DNA of 64,000 bases from Streptosporangium lutulentum (lineage in GTDB: Bacteria; Actinomycetota; Actinomycetes; Streptosporangiales; Streptosporangiaceae), in NCBI RefSeq assembly GCF_030811455.1, contig NZ_JAUSQU010000001.1, forward strand, positions 4,464,001 to 4,528,000, given 5' to 3'. A program made the translations under genes and the position numbers. Shown here piece by piece: positions 51,858 through 60,441 of the stretch. The notes under the pieces are model-generated. The model was not told the origin of the DNA and searched no databases. It was given only the letters and a program-made list of their open reading frames with translations. Every line of letters begins with the position of its first letter. Position 1 is the stretch's first letter.

Positions 51858-51915
51858 ATAAACGGAGGAGCACCCCGTTTATGTTCGGCTAACATATGGG
51901 GGGTCACCCCGTTTA
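51858..51915. promoter_or_regulatory. Operator region between NmrA operon and TetR gene
   Basis: ATAAACGG (51858-51865) and CCGTTTAT (51875-51882) form an 8-bp dyad with a 9-base spacer. CACCCCGTTTA occurs twice (51871-51881 and 51905-51915). Spacing and position suit TetR-family operators for both genes. Confidence 0.65.
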
Positions 51916-51935
51916 GCAAGCCGAGTGGAGATCCA

Positions 51936-52532
51936 GTGCCTCAAGAAGGTCGCCCGATGCGTGCCGACGCGCGCCGCAACCACGACCGGATCCTCGTCGC
52001 GGCCGGCGCGGCCATCGCTCAGCACGGAGCAGAGGCGTCCCTGGAGGAGATCGCCCGGCACGCCGGAGTCGGCTCCGCCACCCTGCACCGGCACTTCCCC
52101 TCCCGCCAGGCGCTGCTGGAGGCCGTCTTCCGCGACCGGGTGGAGACCCTCTGCGCGAAGGCGTCCGAGCTGGCCGCCGGCCTCGACCCCGGCCCCGCCC
52201 TGTTCACCTGGCTCCGCGCCGTGGGCACCCATGCCGCGTCCAACCGCGGCCTGGCCGCGTCGCTGATGCGCGGCGCCCACGACAGCGACCCGACGCTGGG
52301 CGCCACCTGCCACACGATGATCGTGAACGCCGGCGGCGAACTGCTGGAGCGTGCTCGTCAGGCGCGCGCCATCCGCCCCGACGTCGCCATCGTCGATCTG
52401 CTCAAACTCGTCAGCGCCATCTCGCTGGCCGCCGAACAGGAACCCGGCGGCCGGCGAGACGGCGCCGACGAAGCCGGCCGGCTCCTCGCGCTCGCCCTCG
52501 ACGGCGTGCACCCCAGCGGACGGCCGTCCTGA
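51936..52532 (+). CDS. TetR/AcrR-family transcriptional regulator
   Basis: A GTG at 51936 behind GGAG gives 198 residues; an ATG at 51957 is an alternative. The N-terminal TetR helix-turn-helix is read in RNHDRILVAAGAAIAQHGAE with ASLEEIARHAGVGSATLHRH and FPSRQALLEAVF. The C-terminal domain (about 130 residues) binds an unknown ligand. Divergent from the NmrA/LLM operon, which it most likely represses. Confidence 0.93.
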   Translation: MPQEGRPMRADARRNHDRILVAAGAAIAQHGAEASLEEIARHAGVGSATLHRHFPSRQALLEAVFRDRVETLCAKASELAAGLDPGPALFTWLRAVGTHAASNRGLAASLMRGAHDSDPTLGATCHTMIVNAGGELLERARQARAIRPDVAIVDLLKLVSAISLAAEQEPGGRRDGADEAGRLLALALDGVHPSGRPS

Positions 52533-52627
52533 CGCCTTACGCGGTCGACCACCGCCGCCCGCACCCGGGCTGACATCTCGCAGAGCAGCAGCCCGGCCTC
52601 ACGTCGCCGCTTCCCCGAGTGATCCTT

Positions 52628-52667
52628 CACGGCGAGGCGATGCCCGGGTCTCGAATCGAAGGCTCGG
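52628..52667. repeat. Dispersed hairpin repeat, copy 3
   Basis: CACGGCGAGGCGATGCCCGG and following bases match 48722-48761 at 38 of 40 positions. It lies after the TetR gene and before the Phd/RelE module. The hairpin is weaker here because the right arm differs. Confidence 0.7.
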
Positions 52668-52701
52668 CCGTCGGGTCACGCCATCAGGAGGATGGCCCGA
52701 A

Positions 52702-52725
52702 CTTTGGCCGGTATTCCGGCCAAAG
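52702..52725. promoter_or_regulatory. Perfect operator palindrome of the toxin-antitoxin operon
   Basis: CTTTGGCCGG-TATT-CCGGCCAAAG, two perfect 10-bp arms with a 4-base spacer, ending 7 bp before the antitoxin start. This is the typical place and shape of an autoregulatory site for a Phd/YefM antitoxin. Confidence 0.8.
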
Positions 52726-52732
52726 AGGTACC

Positions 52733-53029
52733 ATGGACCGCATGGAGATCATCCCGATCAGCGAAGCGAAGGACCGGCTGACCGAACTGGCCGATCGGGC
52801 CGCTCGCGAGCATGACCACTTCACGCTCACCCGAAACGGGCGGCCTCATGCCGTCATCGTGTCCGTGGCCGAGTGGGAGTCCCTGCAGGAGACGCTGGAG
52901 ATCCTCGCCGACCCTGGAATGCGGGCCGATCTGGTCGAGGCCGCTGCCGCGGAGGCAGGCGGCGACGTGACCACCGAGGAGGAGATGGCCGCCGTCATGG
53001 CGGCCCGCCTCGGCAAGGCGAGCGCGTGA
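52733..53029 (+). CDS. Phd/YefM-family antitoxin
   Basis: 98 residues from the ATG at 52733; an ATG at 52742 is also possible. The Phd fold is read in IIPISEAKDRLTELADRAAR followed by DHFTLTRNGRPHAVIVSVAE. The C-terminus (EEEMAAVMAARLGKASA) is the toxin-wrapping tail. It probably binds the palindrome at 52702-52725 and neutralises the RelE-like toxin, whose gene overlaps by 4 bases. Confidence 0.93.
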   Translation: MDRMEIIPISEAKDRLTELADRAAREHDHFTLTRNGRPHAVIVSVAEWESLQETLEILADPGMRADLVEAAAAEAGGDVTTEEEMAAVMAARLGKASA

Positions 53030-53298
53030 GCGAGCGATACATTGTCCTCCTGGATCCGCCTGCCCGTCGCGCGCTCGCCTCGGGCCTGCCCGAGACCGTG
53101 GCGGCCGCGGCTTGGGAGTTGATCACCGGTGCCATCGCACGCGAGCCGTGGCGTGTCGGCAAACCCCTCCAAGAGCCTTACGAGGAACTACATGTAGCCC
53201 GGCGCGGAACGTATCGCGTGGTCTACCGCATCGACGAGGACAAGCACACCGTGACGATCCAGACGATCAAACACCGCCGAGACGCCTACCGCCCATAA
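53026..53298 (+). CDS. RelE/ParE-family toxin
   Basis: 90 residues from a GTG at 53026 overlapping the antitoxin stop. The RelE fold is seen in SERYIVLLDPPARRALASGL with KPLQEPYEELHVARRGTYRV and VYRIDEDKHTVTIQTIKHRR. It is expected to cut mRNA on the ribosome. The pruA fragment begins 3 bp after its stop. Confidence 0.93.
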   Translation: MSERYIVLLDPPARRALASGLPETVAAAAWELITGAIAREPWRVGKPLQEPYEELHVARRGTYRVVYRIDEDKHTVTIQTIKHRRDAYRP

Positions 53299-53300
53299 CA

Positions 53301-53410
53301 GCCGACGCCGTGAGGGCCGCGATCGACGCGGCGCTGAAGGCCGCGCCCGCGTGGCGCGCGCTGTCGTTCGACGAGCGAGCCGCGATCTTCCTGCGGGCGG
53401 CCGACCTGCT
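53301..53410 (+). repeat. 110-bp duplicated internal fragment of pruA
   Basis: Identical to 47301-47410 in 107 of 110 positions. It codes for RAAIDAALKAAPAWRALSFD in a frame that has no start and ends at 53423. The rest of pruA is absent on both sides. Confidence 0.93.
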
Positions 53411-53411
53411 C

Positions 53412-53650
53412 GGGAAGCCGTAGCGCGCGGCGGCGTGGGCCATGTCCGACCTGAGCCGCAGCCGGCCGTCGGCCGTCAGCGCGTCGATCCTGTCGAACCG
53501 GCCGCCGGCGCCGTCGAGGCTGACGCCGAGATCGTTCAGGACGGCGGCGCCGTTGCTGAAGACGCTCAGCCCCGCGCCGCCTGTCCGCATGGCGTGCGCC
53601 CGCTCGTAGACCCGCGCTCGGTGACCGGCGCCCAGCAGGCTCCGCGCGAC
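53412..53650 (-). pseudogene. N-terminal fragment of an FAD-dependent monooxygenase
   Basis: On the minus strand: LLGAGHRARVYERAHAMRTG, then GAGLSVFSNGAAVLNDLGVS and RFDRIDALTADGRLRLRSDM. This is the start of the PHBH-type FAD-monooxygenase fold after the first glycine motif, which is lost. The sequence ends at RYGFPS against the pruA fragment, so the C-terminal 80 percent is absent. No function is expected. Confidence 0.75.
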
Positions 53651-53896
53651 GGCCAGGACGCCCCCGGCTACGTGCGACGCGTGCGCGGCGAACGCGACCG
53701 CCGCACGGTCACCGTGGAACCGGTCGAGGACGGCATGGCCGCCTACCACGCCGCCCGCGTCATGTCCGAACGGCACCTGTACGAGATCCAGGCGCACTAC
53801 ACGTCGGAACAGGTGCCGTTGATGATCGGGATGCTCACCCGCGTCGCGGGCGCCTACCGCTCGGCGACCCGGGAACTCCGCGAAAAGTCCGACTGA
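53650..53896 (+). pseudogene. C-terminal fragment of a MarR-family regulator
   Basis: On the plus strand: GYVRRVRGERDRRTVTVEPV, then EDGMAAYHAARVMSERHLYE and LMIGMLTRVAGAYRSATREL. It is the wing and dimerisation end of a MarR-type protein; the HTH start is missing. Together with the neighbouring monooxygenase fragment it looks like the collapsed middle of a divergent regulator/enzyme pair. Confidence 0.7.
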
Positions 53897-54168
53897 ACCG
53901 CCCGGCGCAGTGCCCCTTCCCGGGCGACCGGGTTCTGGGAGACGCCCGCGGTCGCCCGGGAACGGAACCGGCCGTCCTCTTCGGGCGGGTCCCGCCGCGG
54001 GTCACCGGTGCGGGACCGCCGCCTCACCCCGTCGAACCCGGGGTCGGGTCCCGTGCGCCGGCGGCGGACGGGACCCGACCACGGTCCGCTCATCGTCTGT
54101 GAGGTCACCACGCGCCCTGTCGTGCGTCCGCCGGGGCCGGACGGCACCACGCGGAAGAGGCCGCAACC
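53897..54168. other. Intergenic region at 3' end of the hydrolase operon
   Basis: About 270 bp, GC-rich, no gene supported. Short inverted segments (GGGACCCG types at 54040-54080) may terminate the minus-strand operon. Confidence 0.3.
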
Positions 54169-55134
54169 TCAGTGATCTTGAAACTCGAACGGACCCTGGC
54201 GCGGCCCGGTGTGGGGTTCGCGGGCGAGGCCGAGCAGCAGGCCGTCGGCGGACACGGCGGGGCTGGTCGTCAGGAACAGCGGCGTACCGGCCTCGGGCGC
54301 GCGTACCTCGGCGAACACGTCGCCCCACACATCGCTCATGGTGCCGAGCAGTCCACCGGCGGGCACCGACTCCCCCGTCGTCACGGCGGGCTGCCACCAG
54401 CCGGCCCGGTCGGTGCGCAGCCAGTGCCATCCCTCGTGCCGGCGAACGTCACGCACCGGCCACGGATCACCGTCGAGCACGCCGACCGATCTGGCGATGT
54501 TGCTCAGCCCCGCCAGGTGCATGTCGACCGAGGGCCGGTCGAGCAGGCCGTTCTGACCGGACTCCGCGATGATCGCCGGGATGCCCGCGTCCGCCGCGGC
54601 GGCGCAGGTGCTGCCCGCCACCGTCCGTGCCACCGCGGCCTGCCGGACGACGTGCCCGGCGCCGTAGGCCACGGCGAGATCGAGCGACGCCGCCTCGACC
54701 GGAGACTCCTCGAAGATCGTGAACGGCTCCAGCGCCTCGGGGATGTCACCGGCGTGCAGGTCGACCAGGTAGTCGGCGCCGACGACGAACGAGGTGAACA
54801 GGTGGTGGGCGAGCACCTCGGCGAAGGTGCCGTCCGGATCGCCGGGAAAGCTCCGGTTCAGGTTCTTGCCGTCGGCGGGGACGACGAACGGGGCTCTGGC
54901 CCAGAACCCCGGCACGTTCGCCACCGGAACGGCGACGATCCGGCCCGAGACGGCGCCGGCGTCGAGATCCCGCACGAATTCACGGACGGCCGCGATCGAG
55001 GCGTACTCCGCTCCGTGCATGCCCGCGAGCACCGTGAGCTGGGGTCCGTCCCCGCGGCCTTGAATGTCGAAATACGGTATGTCGAGTCCGTCCGGACCGA
55101 GCTCGGGGATGCTCAGTGTCCGCCGTGTGATCAT
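54169..55134 (-). CDS. Succinylglutamate desuccinylase/aspartoacylase (M14-type) family hydrolase
   Basis: 321 residues from the ATG at 55134, overlapping the upstream gene's stop by 4 bases. The zinc motif HxxE lies in VLAGMHGAEYASIAAVREF, the second His in YLVDLHAGDIPEALEPF, with GKNLNRSFPGDPDGTFAEV and VAVPVANVPGFWARAPFVVP. These are features of the AstE/AspA deacylases, which cleave N-acyl amino acids. It is the last gene of the seven-gene hydrolase operon. Substrate is unknown. Confidence 0.9.
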   Translation of the reverse strand: MITRRTLSIPELGPDGLDIPYFDIQGRGDGPQLTVLAGMHGAEYASIAAVREFVRDLDAGAVSGRIVAVPVANVPGFWARAPFVVPADGKNLNRSFPGDPDGTFAEVLAHHLFTSFVVGADYLVDLHAGDIPEALEPFTIFEESPVEAASLDLAVAYGAGHVVRQAAVARTVAGSTCAAAADAGIPAIIAESGQNGLLDRPSVDMHLAGLSNIARSVGVLDGDPWPVRDVRRHEGWHWLRTDRAGWWQPAVTTGESVPAGGLLGTMSDVWGDVFAEVRAPEAGTPLFLTTSPAVSADGLLLGLAREPHTGPRQGPFEFQDH

Positions 55135-55988
55135 CGCGCGACGCTCCCGAGGTCCGGCAGCGCCTCGGCGAGGAAGTCGCGCATCGTCTGCTGGAACAGC
55201 TCGGCCTCCTCGATCTGCGGGGAGTGGCCGGACTTCTCGAAGATGACCAGCTTCGAGTTGGGGATCAGCGACGCGATCGTCTCCGCCGACGACACCGGGG
55301 TGATCCAGTCGACGCGGCCCACGGTGACCAGGGTCGGGCAGGTGACCGAGGGAAGCTGCGGCTTGACGTCGTAGATCGGCGCGTTGTGCTGGAAGCACCA
55401 GTTATGCGCCTCGTGGCGGTAGATGCCGGCCTCGACCCGCGCGGTGGCCGCCACCGGGTCGTACTCGTAGTCGTACAGCGGGATCAGCTCAGCCCAGCAG
55501 GCCTTCAGGTCGGCGTCGTCGCGGATGTTGCCGCTCCAGTACCGGTCGTAGTTGTCCCAGTTGAGTTTCACCCTGGTCTGCTTGCGCGCGCTCTCGATGG
55601 CGGAGGCCAGGTTCTCGCGGTCCGGTGAGGTGTCACGCAGGATCATCGCGCTCACCCGGTCGGGATAGGCGATCGCGTACTCCATGGCGATGAACCCGCC
55701 GTAGGAGCCGCCCGTGACCACGATCTTCTCGGCGCCGGCCCACTCGCGCAGCGCGTCGACGTCAGCGGCCCACTGGGCGTGCGAGTAGGGCGGCGCGGCC
55801 TCGCTCAGGCCACAGCCGCGCGCGTCGAAAACGATGACACGGAACAGATCGGCGAGCGGGCCGAACGTCGCCTTCGGCTCGGCGAGGGAGCCGATGCCTC
55901 CGCCGCCGTGGTGGGCGATCAGAACCGGCGCGTTCTCGTCGCCGAGGACCTCGACGTTGAGTTGAGCTCCATTGATCTCTACGAACAT
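55131..55988 (-). CDS. Proline iminopeptidase-like alpha/beta hydrolase (S33)
   Basis: 285 residues from the ATG at 55988 behind AAGGAG. The nucleophile motif is TGGSYGGFIAMEYAIAYPDR, with GGSYGG typical of S33 peptidases. The oxyanion motif is LIAHHGGGGIG, the acid VTVGRVDWITPVSSAE and the His in KLVIFEKSGHSPQIEEAE. It would release an N-terminal residue, often proline, or hydrolyse an ester or amide. Follows the DUF885 gene by 122 bp, the longest gap of the operon. Confidence 0.9.
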   Translation of the reverse strand: MFVEINGAQLNVEVLGDENAPVLIAHHGGGGIGSLAEPKATFGPLADLFRVIVFDARGCGLSEAAPPYSHAQWAADVDALREWAGAEKIVVTGGSYGGFIAMEYAIAYPDRVSAMILRDTSPDRENLASAIESARKQTRVKLNWDNYDRYWSGNIRDDADLKACWAELIPLYDYEYDPVAATARVEAGIYRHEAHNWCFQHNAPIYDVKPQLPSVTCPTLVTVGRVDWITPVSSAETIASLIPNSKLVIFEKSGHSPQIEEAELFQQTMRDFLAEALPDLGSVAR

Positions 55989-56110
55989 GTGCACTCCTTG
56001 TTCAGGTGAAGCATGCGGGGACGGGGTCCGCCGCGGACGCCCGGCAGGTAGGCGGGCGTCCGGCGGACAGGGGAGTGGCGTCCGACGGGCATCAGGCGCC
56101 GGAGGAGACA

Positions 56111-57841
56111 TCAGAGGGATTCGGTGTCGATCCAGCCGGTGACGATCTGGTCGAGGACGCCGAGCGGGACGGCGCCGTTGCCGAGAACCGCGCCGTGGAA
56201 GCCGCGGATGTCGAACCGGGCGCCGAGCCGGTCCTCGGCCACCGCGCGCAGGCGGCGGATCTCGCGACGGCCGATCATGTATGCCAGTGCCTGACCGGGC
56301 CACGAGATGTAACGGTCGATCTCATTGCGGACGTTGGCGCGCGTGGTCGCGGTGTTGTCCCACATGAACTCCATGGCCTGCTGCCGCGACCAGCCCAGGT
56401 GGTGCATGCCGGTGTCGACCACCAGCCGGCAGGCCCGCAGCGCGTCGAACGAGAGCATTCCCAGCCGGGAGATGTCCGAGGTGTACAGCCCCATCTCGTC
56501 GGCCAGGCGTTCGCTGTACAGGCCCCAGCCCTCGACGTAGCCGCACACCTCGGCGTCGAGGAAGCGCCGGTAGTCGGGCAGATCCGTCAGCGTCTGCGCG
56601 GAGGCGATCTGGAGATGGTGGCCGGGTGTGCTCTCGTGGAAGGCCAGCGCCTCGTACTCGTAGACGAACCGCTCCTGCGGGTCGGTCGTGAGCACGCAGT
56701 GCGCGCCGGGACGGGATCCGTCGCCCGCCGGTGGCCGGTAGTGCGCGAGCGCCGCGTTGCCCGCCTCGATCGGGTTGATCTCCTCGATGACGCAGTCGGC
56801 GATGTCGTACGCGGGGAACCACCGGTCGCGGATCTCCTCCGCGCGGCGCAGCGCGTCGGCGACCGTGTCGACGATCTGCGAGCCGTCGGCGAACCGCAGC
56901 GAACGATCGTCCCGCAGCCGGGACATGACCTCGGCCACGTCGCTCGTGCCGAGTGCCCGGCCGCCCAGCTCGGCCCACTCCTGCCGCAGGTCCGCGAGGC
57001 AGTCCAGGCCTATCTGGTGGATCTCCTCCGGGCTGAGATCGGTGGTGGTGTGCCGCCGCACCGCGTCGCGGTACCCTTCCTCGCCACCCGGGACGAACCG
57101 GATGCCGACCCGGTCGTCGTCACGGGCCACGGGCAGCAGTTCGTCCTCGATGCCGGAGAGCAGGCGCCGCAGGGCGGGGCGGACGGACTCGGTGACGATT
57201 TCGGACGCGCGGGCCCTGACCCGGTCGTGGTCGACGCCTTCCGGCAGCCGCGGGCTGAGCAGGGTGTCGTCGGCCAGGCTCAGCGACAGGTGCCCGGTGA
57301 GCTGGTCGATCGCCTGTCCGACCCCGACGCGGGTCGGGATCCGCCCGTCCGCCTTGGCCGCCCGGTAGCGGTCGAGGACCGCGTCGAGGAACGGGGGCAG
57401 CGCGGTCAGGCGCTGGATGTACTGCTCGACGGCCGCCGCGTCGGTGAGGGAGACGGCGGGGACCGACATGAACATCATGGCCTGCGGCGCGGAGTAGCCG
57501 TCGGCGGACGCTCCCGTCTCCCACAGCGCGTGCTCCAGATCGGACCGTACGCCCCAGGCGAGGCGGCCGAGCACCGCGTGGTTGATCCGGTCGGCCGGGT
57601 TCAGGCCGTCGGGGTCGATGGCCTGGAGCCGCCGTTCGATGTCGGAGATCTTCGCGGCGTCGGCGCCGGAGCCGGCCCGGCTGGGGTCGGGCACCAGCCC
57701 GTCGAAGCCCGAGACGCCGAGCATGGTGGCGCTGAACGGGTCGGCCGTGTGCTTGACCTGGAAGAACTCGGCGCTTAGCTGGGCGAGCTGTTCGTTCGGC
57801 TCGGTGGTCGCCTGAGCCGAGGTCTGGTCGTCAACGGACAT
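56111..57841 (-). CDS. DUF885-family zinc-dependent hydrolase
   Basis: 576 residues, full length. The HExxxHH-like motif is EYEALAFHESTPGHHLQIAS near residue 390 with EVCGYVEGWGLYSERLADEM further on, both typical of DUF885. Members are assumed to be peptidases or amidohydrolases; few have been tested. No signal peptide, so cytoplasmic. It lies 18 bp after the dipeptidase gene. Confidence 0.9.
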   Translation of the reverse strand: MSVDDQTSAQATTEPNEQLAQLSAEFFQVKHTADPFSATMLGVSGFDGLVPDPSRAGSGADAAKISDIERRLQAIDPDGLNPADRINHAVLGRLAWGVRSDLEHALWETGASADGYSAPQAMMFMSVPAVSLTDAAAVEQYIQRLTALPPFLDAVLDRYRAAKADGRIPTRVGVGQAIDQLTGHLSLSLADDTLLSPRLPEGVDHDRVRARASEIVTESVRPALRRLLSGIEDELLPVARDDDRVGIRFVPGGEEGYRDAVRRHTTTDLSPEEIHQIGLDCLADLRQEWAELGGRALGTSDVAEVMSRLRDDRSLRFADGSQIVDTVADALRRAEEIRDRWFPAYDIADCVIEEINPIEAGNAALAHYRPPAGDGSRPGAHCVLTTDPQERFVYEYEALAFHESTPGHHLQIASAQTLTDLPDYRRFLDAEVCGYVEGWGLYSERLADEMGLYTSDISRLGMLSFDALRACRLVVDTGMHHLGWSRQQAMEFMWDNTATTRANVRNEIDRYISWPGQALAYMIGRREIRRLRAVAEDRLGARFDIRGFHGAVLGNGAVPLGVLDQIVTGWIDTESL

Positions 57842-57859
57842 CGGTCCTCTTTCTTGTCA

Positions 57860-59056
57860 TCAATAGGCCCAGATCTGCTCGAGTGCCCGCAGGATGTTGC
57901 CGCCCAGTACGGCGGCGATCTCGCTGTCGGAGAACCCTTCCCGCACCAGCCATCCGCAGATGTTGGCGAAGTTCTCGGTCGGGTTCTCCAGCCCGTCCAC
58001 GTACTCCACCTTTTCGAAGGAGGGACCCCCGGGGGCGGCGGCTCCCACCTTGAGCAGGTGCCCGAAGACGGTGTGCAGGCCGACGTGGTCGCCGTAGAGG
58101 GTGTCGGGTCCGAACGCGACGTGCTCGATGCCGACCAGGTCCAGGCAGTACCGGAAGTGGTCCATCACCGACAGGATGCTGTGCCGGGGATGGGCGTGGG
58201 ACAGCGTCGTGTGCGGCGCCGCGGACATGCCGATCACCCCGCCCGTCTCGGCCACGGCGCGCAGGACGTCGTCGGACTTCATCCGCGGCGTGTCCCAGAC
58301 CGCACGCGCTCCGGCGTGCGTCATGAAGACGGGGCGCTCGCTGACGGAGCAGGTGTCGATGCCGGTCCGGTCGGAGGAGTGCGAGATGTCGACGGCCAGG
58401 CCCAGCTTGTTCATCCGGGCGACCGCACGCCTGCCGAAGTCGGTCAGGCCGCCGTCGACGGTCTCGTTCAGGCCGCTGCCGAGCGCGTTCGAGTCGGAGT
58501 AGGCGATGCCGATCTGCCGCAGGCCGAGGCCGTACAGCACGTCGAGCCGGTCGATCTCGTTCTCGATCGGCGTCGCGGCCTCCAGGCCGAACAGCAGCCC
58601 CACCTTGCCCGCCCGGTGGGCGTCGTGGATGTCGGCCAGCGTCCGGATCACGACGACGTCGCTCTGGTGCGCGATGTCGGCCTGCCGCATGCCGAGGTCG
58701 GTGATGATGTCCAGCCACCGCCACGGCGCGTTGCCGGTGACGCAGGCGGTGCCGTCCATCATGTTGTCGAACACCACGGTCATGCCGGAGGCGGCGAGCC
58801 CGGCGAACGCCGTGTGCTGGCGTCCCGTCCGGTTGTACTCCGGGGTCTGCCGCATGTCGTCGGGGAACCGCACCGGGTGGTCGTGCAGGCTGATGACGAC
58901 GCTGTCGCGCAGCAGCCGCTCCGCCCGCGACCGGTCGTCCACGCCGAGCCCGCCGGCGTACGGCGGGACGCGGTCGAACTCCGGGGCCAGCTCGAAAACG
59001 GGAAGGTCGACGCCCGGGGTGAGGTACCCGTAGGACCGGTACGGCTCGCCGGTCAT
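57860..59056 (-). CDS. Membrane dipeptidase (M19, renal dipeptidase) family enzyme
   Basis: 398 residues from the ATG at 59056, overlapping the M20 stop (TGATG). Metal ligands are in VVISLHDHPVRFPDDMRQ (HxH/D type), KVGLLFGLEAATPIENEI (Glu), LAVDISHSSDRTGIDTCS and PVFMTHAGARAVW (His). It splits dipeptides, D-amino acid dipeptides or beta-lactams in known relatives. No signal or lipobox. The long frame upstream is a shadow of the M20 gene. Confidence 0.9.
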   Translation of the reverse strand: MTGEPYRSYGYLTPGVDLPVFELAPEFDRVPPYAGGLGVDDRSRAERLLRDSVVISLHDHPVRFPDDMRQTPEYNRTGRQHTAFAGLAASGMTVVFDNMMDGTACVTGNAPWRWLDIITDLGMRQADIAHQSDVVVIRTLADIHDAHRAGKVGLLFGLEAATPIENEIDRLDVLYGLGLRQIGIAYSDSNALGSGLNETVDGGLTDFGRRAVARMNKLGLAVDISHSSDRTGIDTCSVSERPVFMTHAGARAVWDTPRMKSDDVLRAVAETGGVIGMSAAPHTTLSHAHPRHSILSVMDHFRYCLDLVGIEHVAFGPDTLYGDHVGLHTVFGHLLKVGAAAPGGPSFEKVEYVDGLENPTENFANICGWLVREGFSDSEIAAVLGGNILRALEQIWAY

Positions 59057-60441
59057 CACGCGGACCCGCCGCCGCGGACCGGAGCCAGCCGGTGCGGTCC
59101 TTCGGCGAGCAGCCGCCACAGCTGTTCCCAGGCCCGCATGCCTTCGCGCAGGCGGGAGACGCGCATGAACTCGTTCGGCGCGTGCAGGTTCTCGTCCGCC
59201 GTGGAGAAGGAGAAGAAGAGCGTCTTGGCGCCCAGCACCTCCTCGAACAGCGCCGTGGCCGGCAGCGTCCCGGCGATGACCGCCAGCAGGACGTCCTGTC
59301 CCGGGTAGACGTGTCCGAGTGCCGCGCTCGCCGCCCGGATCGCCGGGTGGTCGGCGGGGATCGTGTAGGCGGGCACGCCGGCCTCGTCGGGGCGCACCGT
59401 GACGCGGACGCCGGGGATCTTCTGCGCGAGCACATGGTCGGTGATCGCCGCCAGCACCCGTTCCGGGCGCTGGCCCGGGACCAGCCGGCAGGAGATGTGA
59501 CCGGTCGCGACGTGCGGGATGACCGTGTACTTGCCACCGGCCCGGATCCCGTTGATCTCGAGCGTGGGACGCTCCCACAGCCGTTCCAGCGTGCTGTAGC
59601 CGGCTTCGCCGAAGACCTCGTCGAGGCCGAGGCCCTCCCGGTAGTGGTCCTCGTCGAAGGGCACCGCCGCGATGTCGGCGCGGCGCTCGTCGCTCAGCTC
59701 GGGGATCCCGTCGTAGAAGCCCTCGGGCGCGACCCGCCCGTCGGCCGTGTGCAGTCCGGCCAGGATCTCGCTCAGGGCGTGCACGGGGTTGGCCACCGTA
59801 CCGCCGAACCGTCCGGAGTGCAGGTCCGCGTCCGCCCCGGTGACCTCGATGTCCAGCGTCACCAGGCCCTTGGAGGCGATCGACAGCGACGGCTCGCTCG
59901 GGCGCCACATGGCTCCGTCGGCGGAGATCACCAGGTCGGCCGCGAGTTCGTCCGCGTGCTCACGCACGTAGGCCGGGAGGTGGGGGCTGCCGATCTCCTC
60001 CTCGCCCTCCAGGAGGAACTTGATGTTCAGCGGCAGCGCGCCCTCCTGCTCGATGAACGCCTGCGCCACCTTGAGCACGATGAAGACCGGGCCCTTGTCG
60101 TCGGTGACCCCGCGCCCACGGATCACGTCGCCGTCGACGACGAGCTCGAAGGGCGGCGTGTTCCACTCGGCGAGGTCCCCCGTCGGCTGCACGTCGTAGT
60201 GGCCGTAGACGAGGATCGTGGGAGCGCCGGGCGCCCCGAGCCACTCGCCCCGTACCAGCGGGTGACCCTCCGTCGCGACGACGCGGGCGTCGGCGAAGGA
60301 CAGCTGGGCCGCGAGCCATTCGGCGGCGGTCCGCATGGTTTCCTCGGTCGCGTCCCGGCTCACGCTGGGCACCGCGACGTACCCGGCGAGCTCTTCGAGG
60401 TATTCGGCGTCGGTCGCATTAAAAGAGAGCATGTCCGCCAT
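59056..60441 (-). CDS. M20-family metallopeptidase (carnosinase/dipeptidase type)
   Basis: About 461 residues; start at ATG 60441 or 60432, both overlapping the SDR gene end. Metal and catalytic residues are seen in ILVYGHYDVQPTGDLAEW, GRGVTDDKGPVFIVLKVA and FLLEGEEEIGSPHLPA, and the last His in FSTADENLHAPNEFMRVS. The dimerisation domain with GADADLHSGRFGGTVANPVH is typical of CPG2/CNDP-like enzymes. It cleaves dipeptides or acylated amino acids. Confidence 0.92.
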   Translation of the reverse strand: MADMLSFNATDAEYLEELAGYVAVPSVSRDATEETMRTAAEWLAAQLSFADARVVATEGHPLVRGEWLGAPGAPTILVYGHYDVQPTGDLAEWNTPPFELVVDGDVIRGRGVTDDKGPVFIVLKVAQAFIEQEGALPLNIKFLLEGEEEIGSPHLPAYVREHADELAADLVISADGAMWRPSEPSLSIASKGLVTLDIEVTGADADLHSGRFGGTVANPVHALSEILAGLHTADGRVAPEGFYDGIPELSDERRADIAAVPFDEDHYREGLGLDEVFGEAGYSTLERLWERPTLEINGIRAGGKYTVIPHVATGHISCRLVPGQRPERVLAAITDHVLAQKIPGVRVTVRPDEAGVPAYTIPADHPAIRAASAALGHVYPGQDVLLAVIAGTLPATALFEEVLGAKTLFFSFSTADENLHAPNEFMRVSRLREGMRAWEQLWRLLAEGPHRLAPVRGGGSA

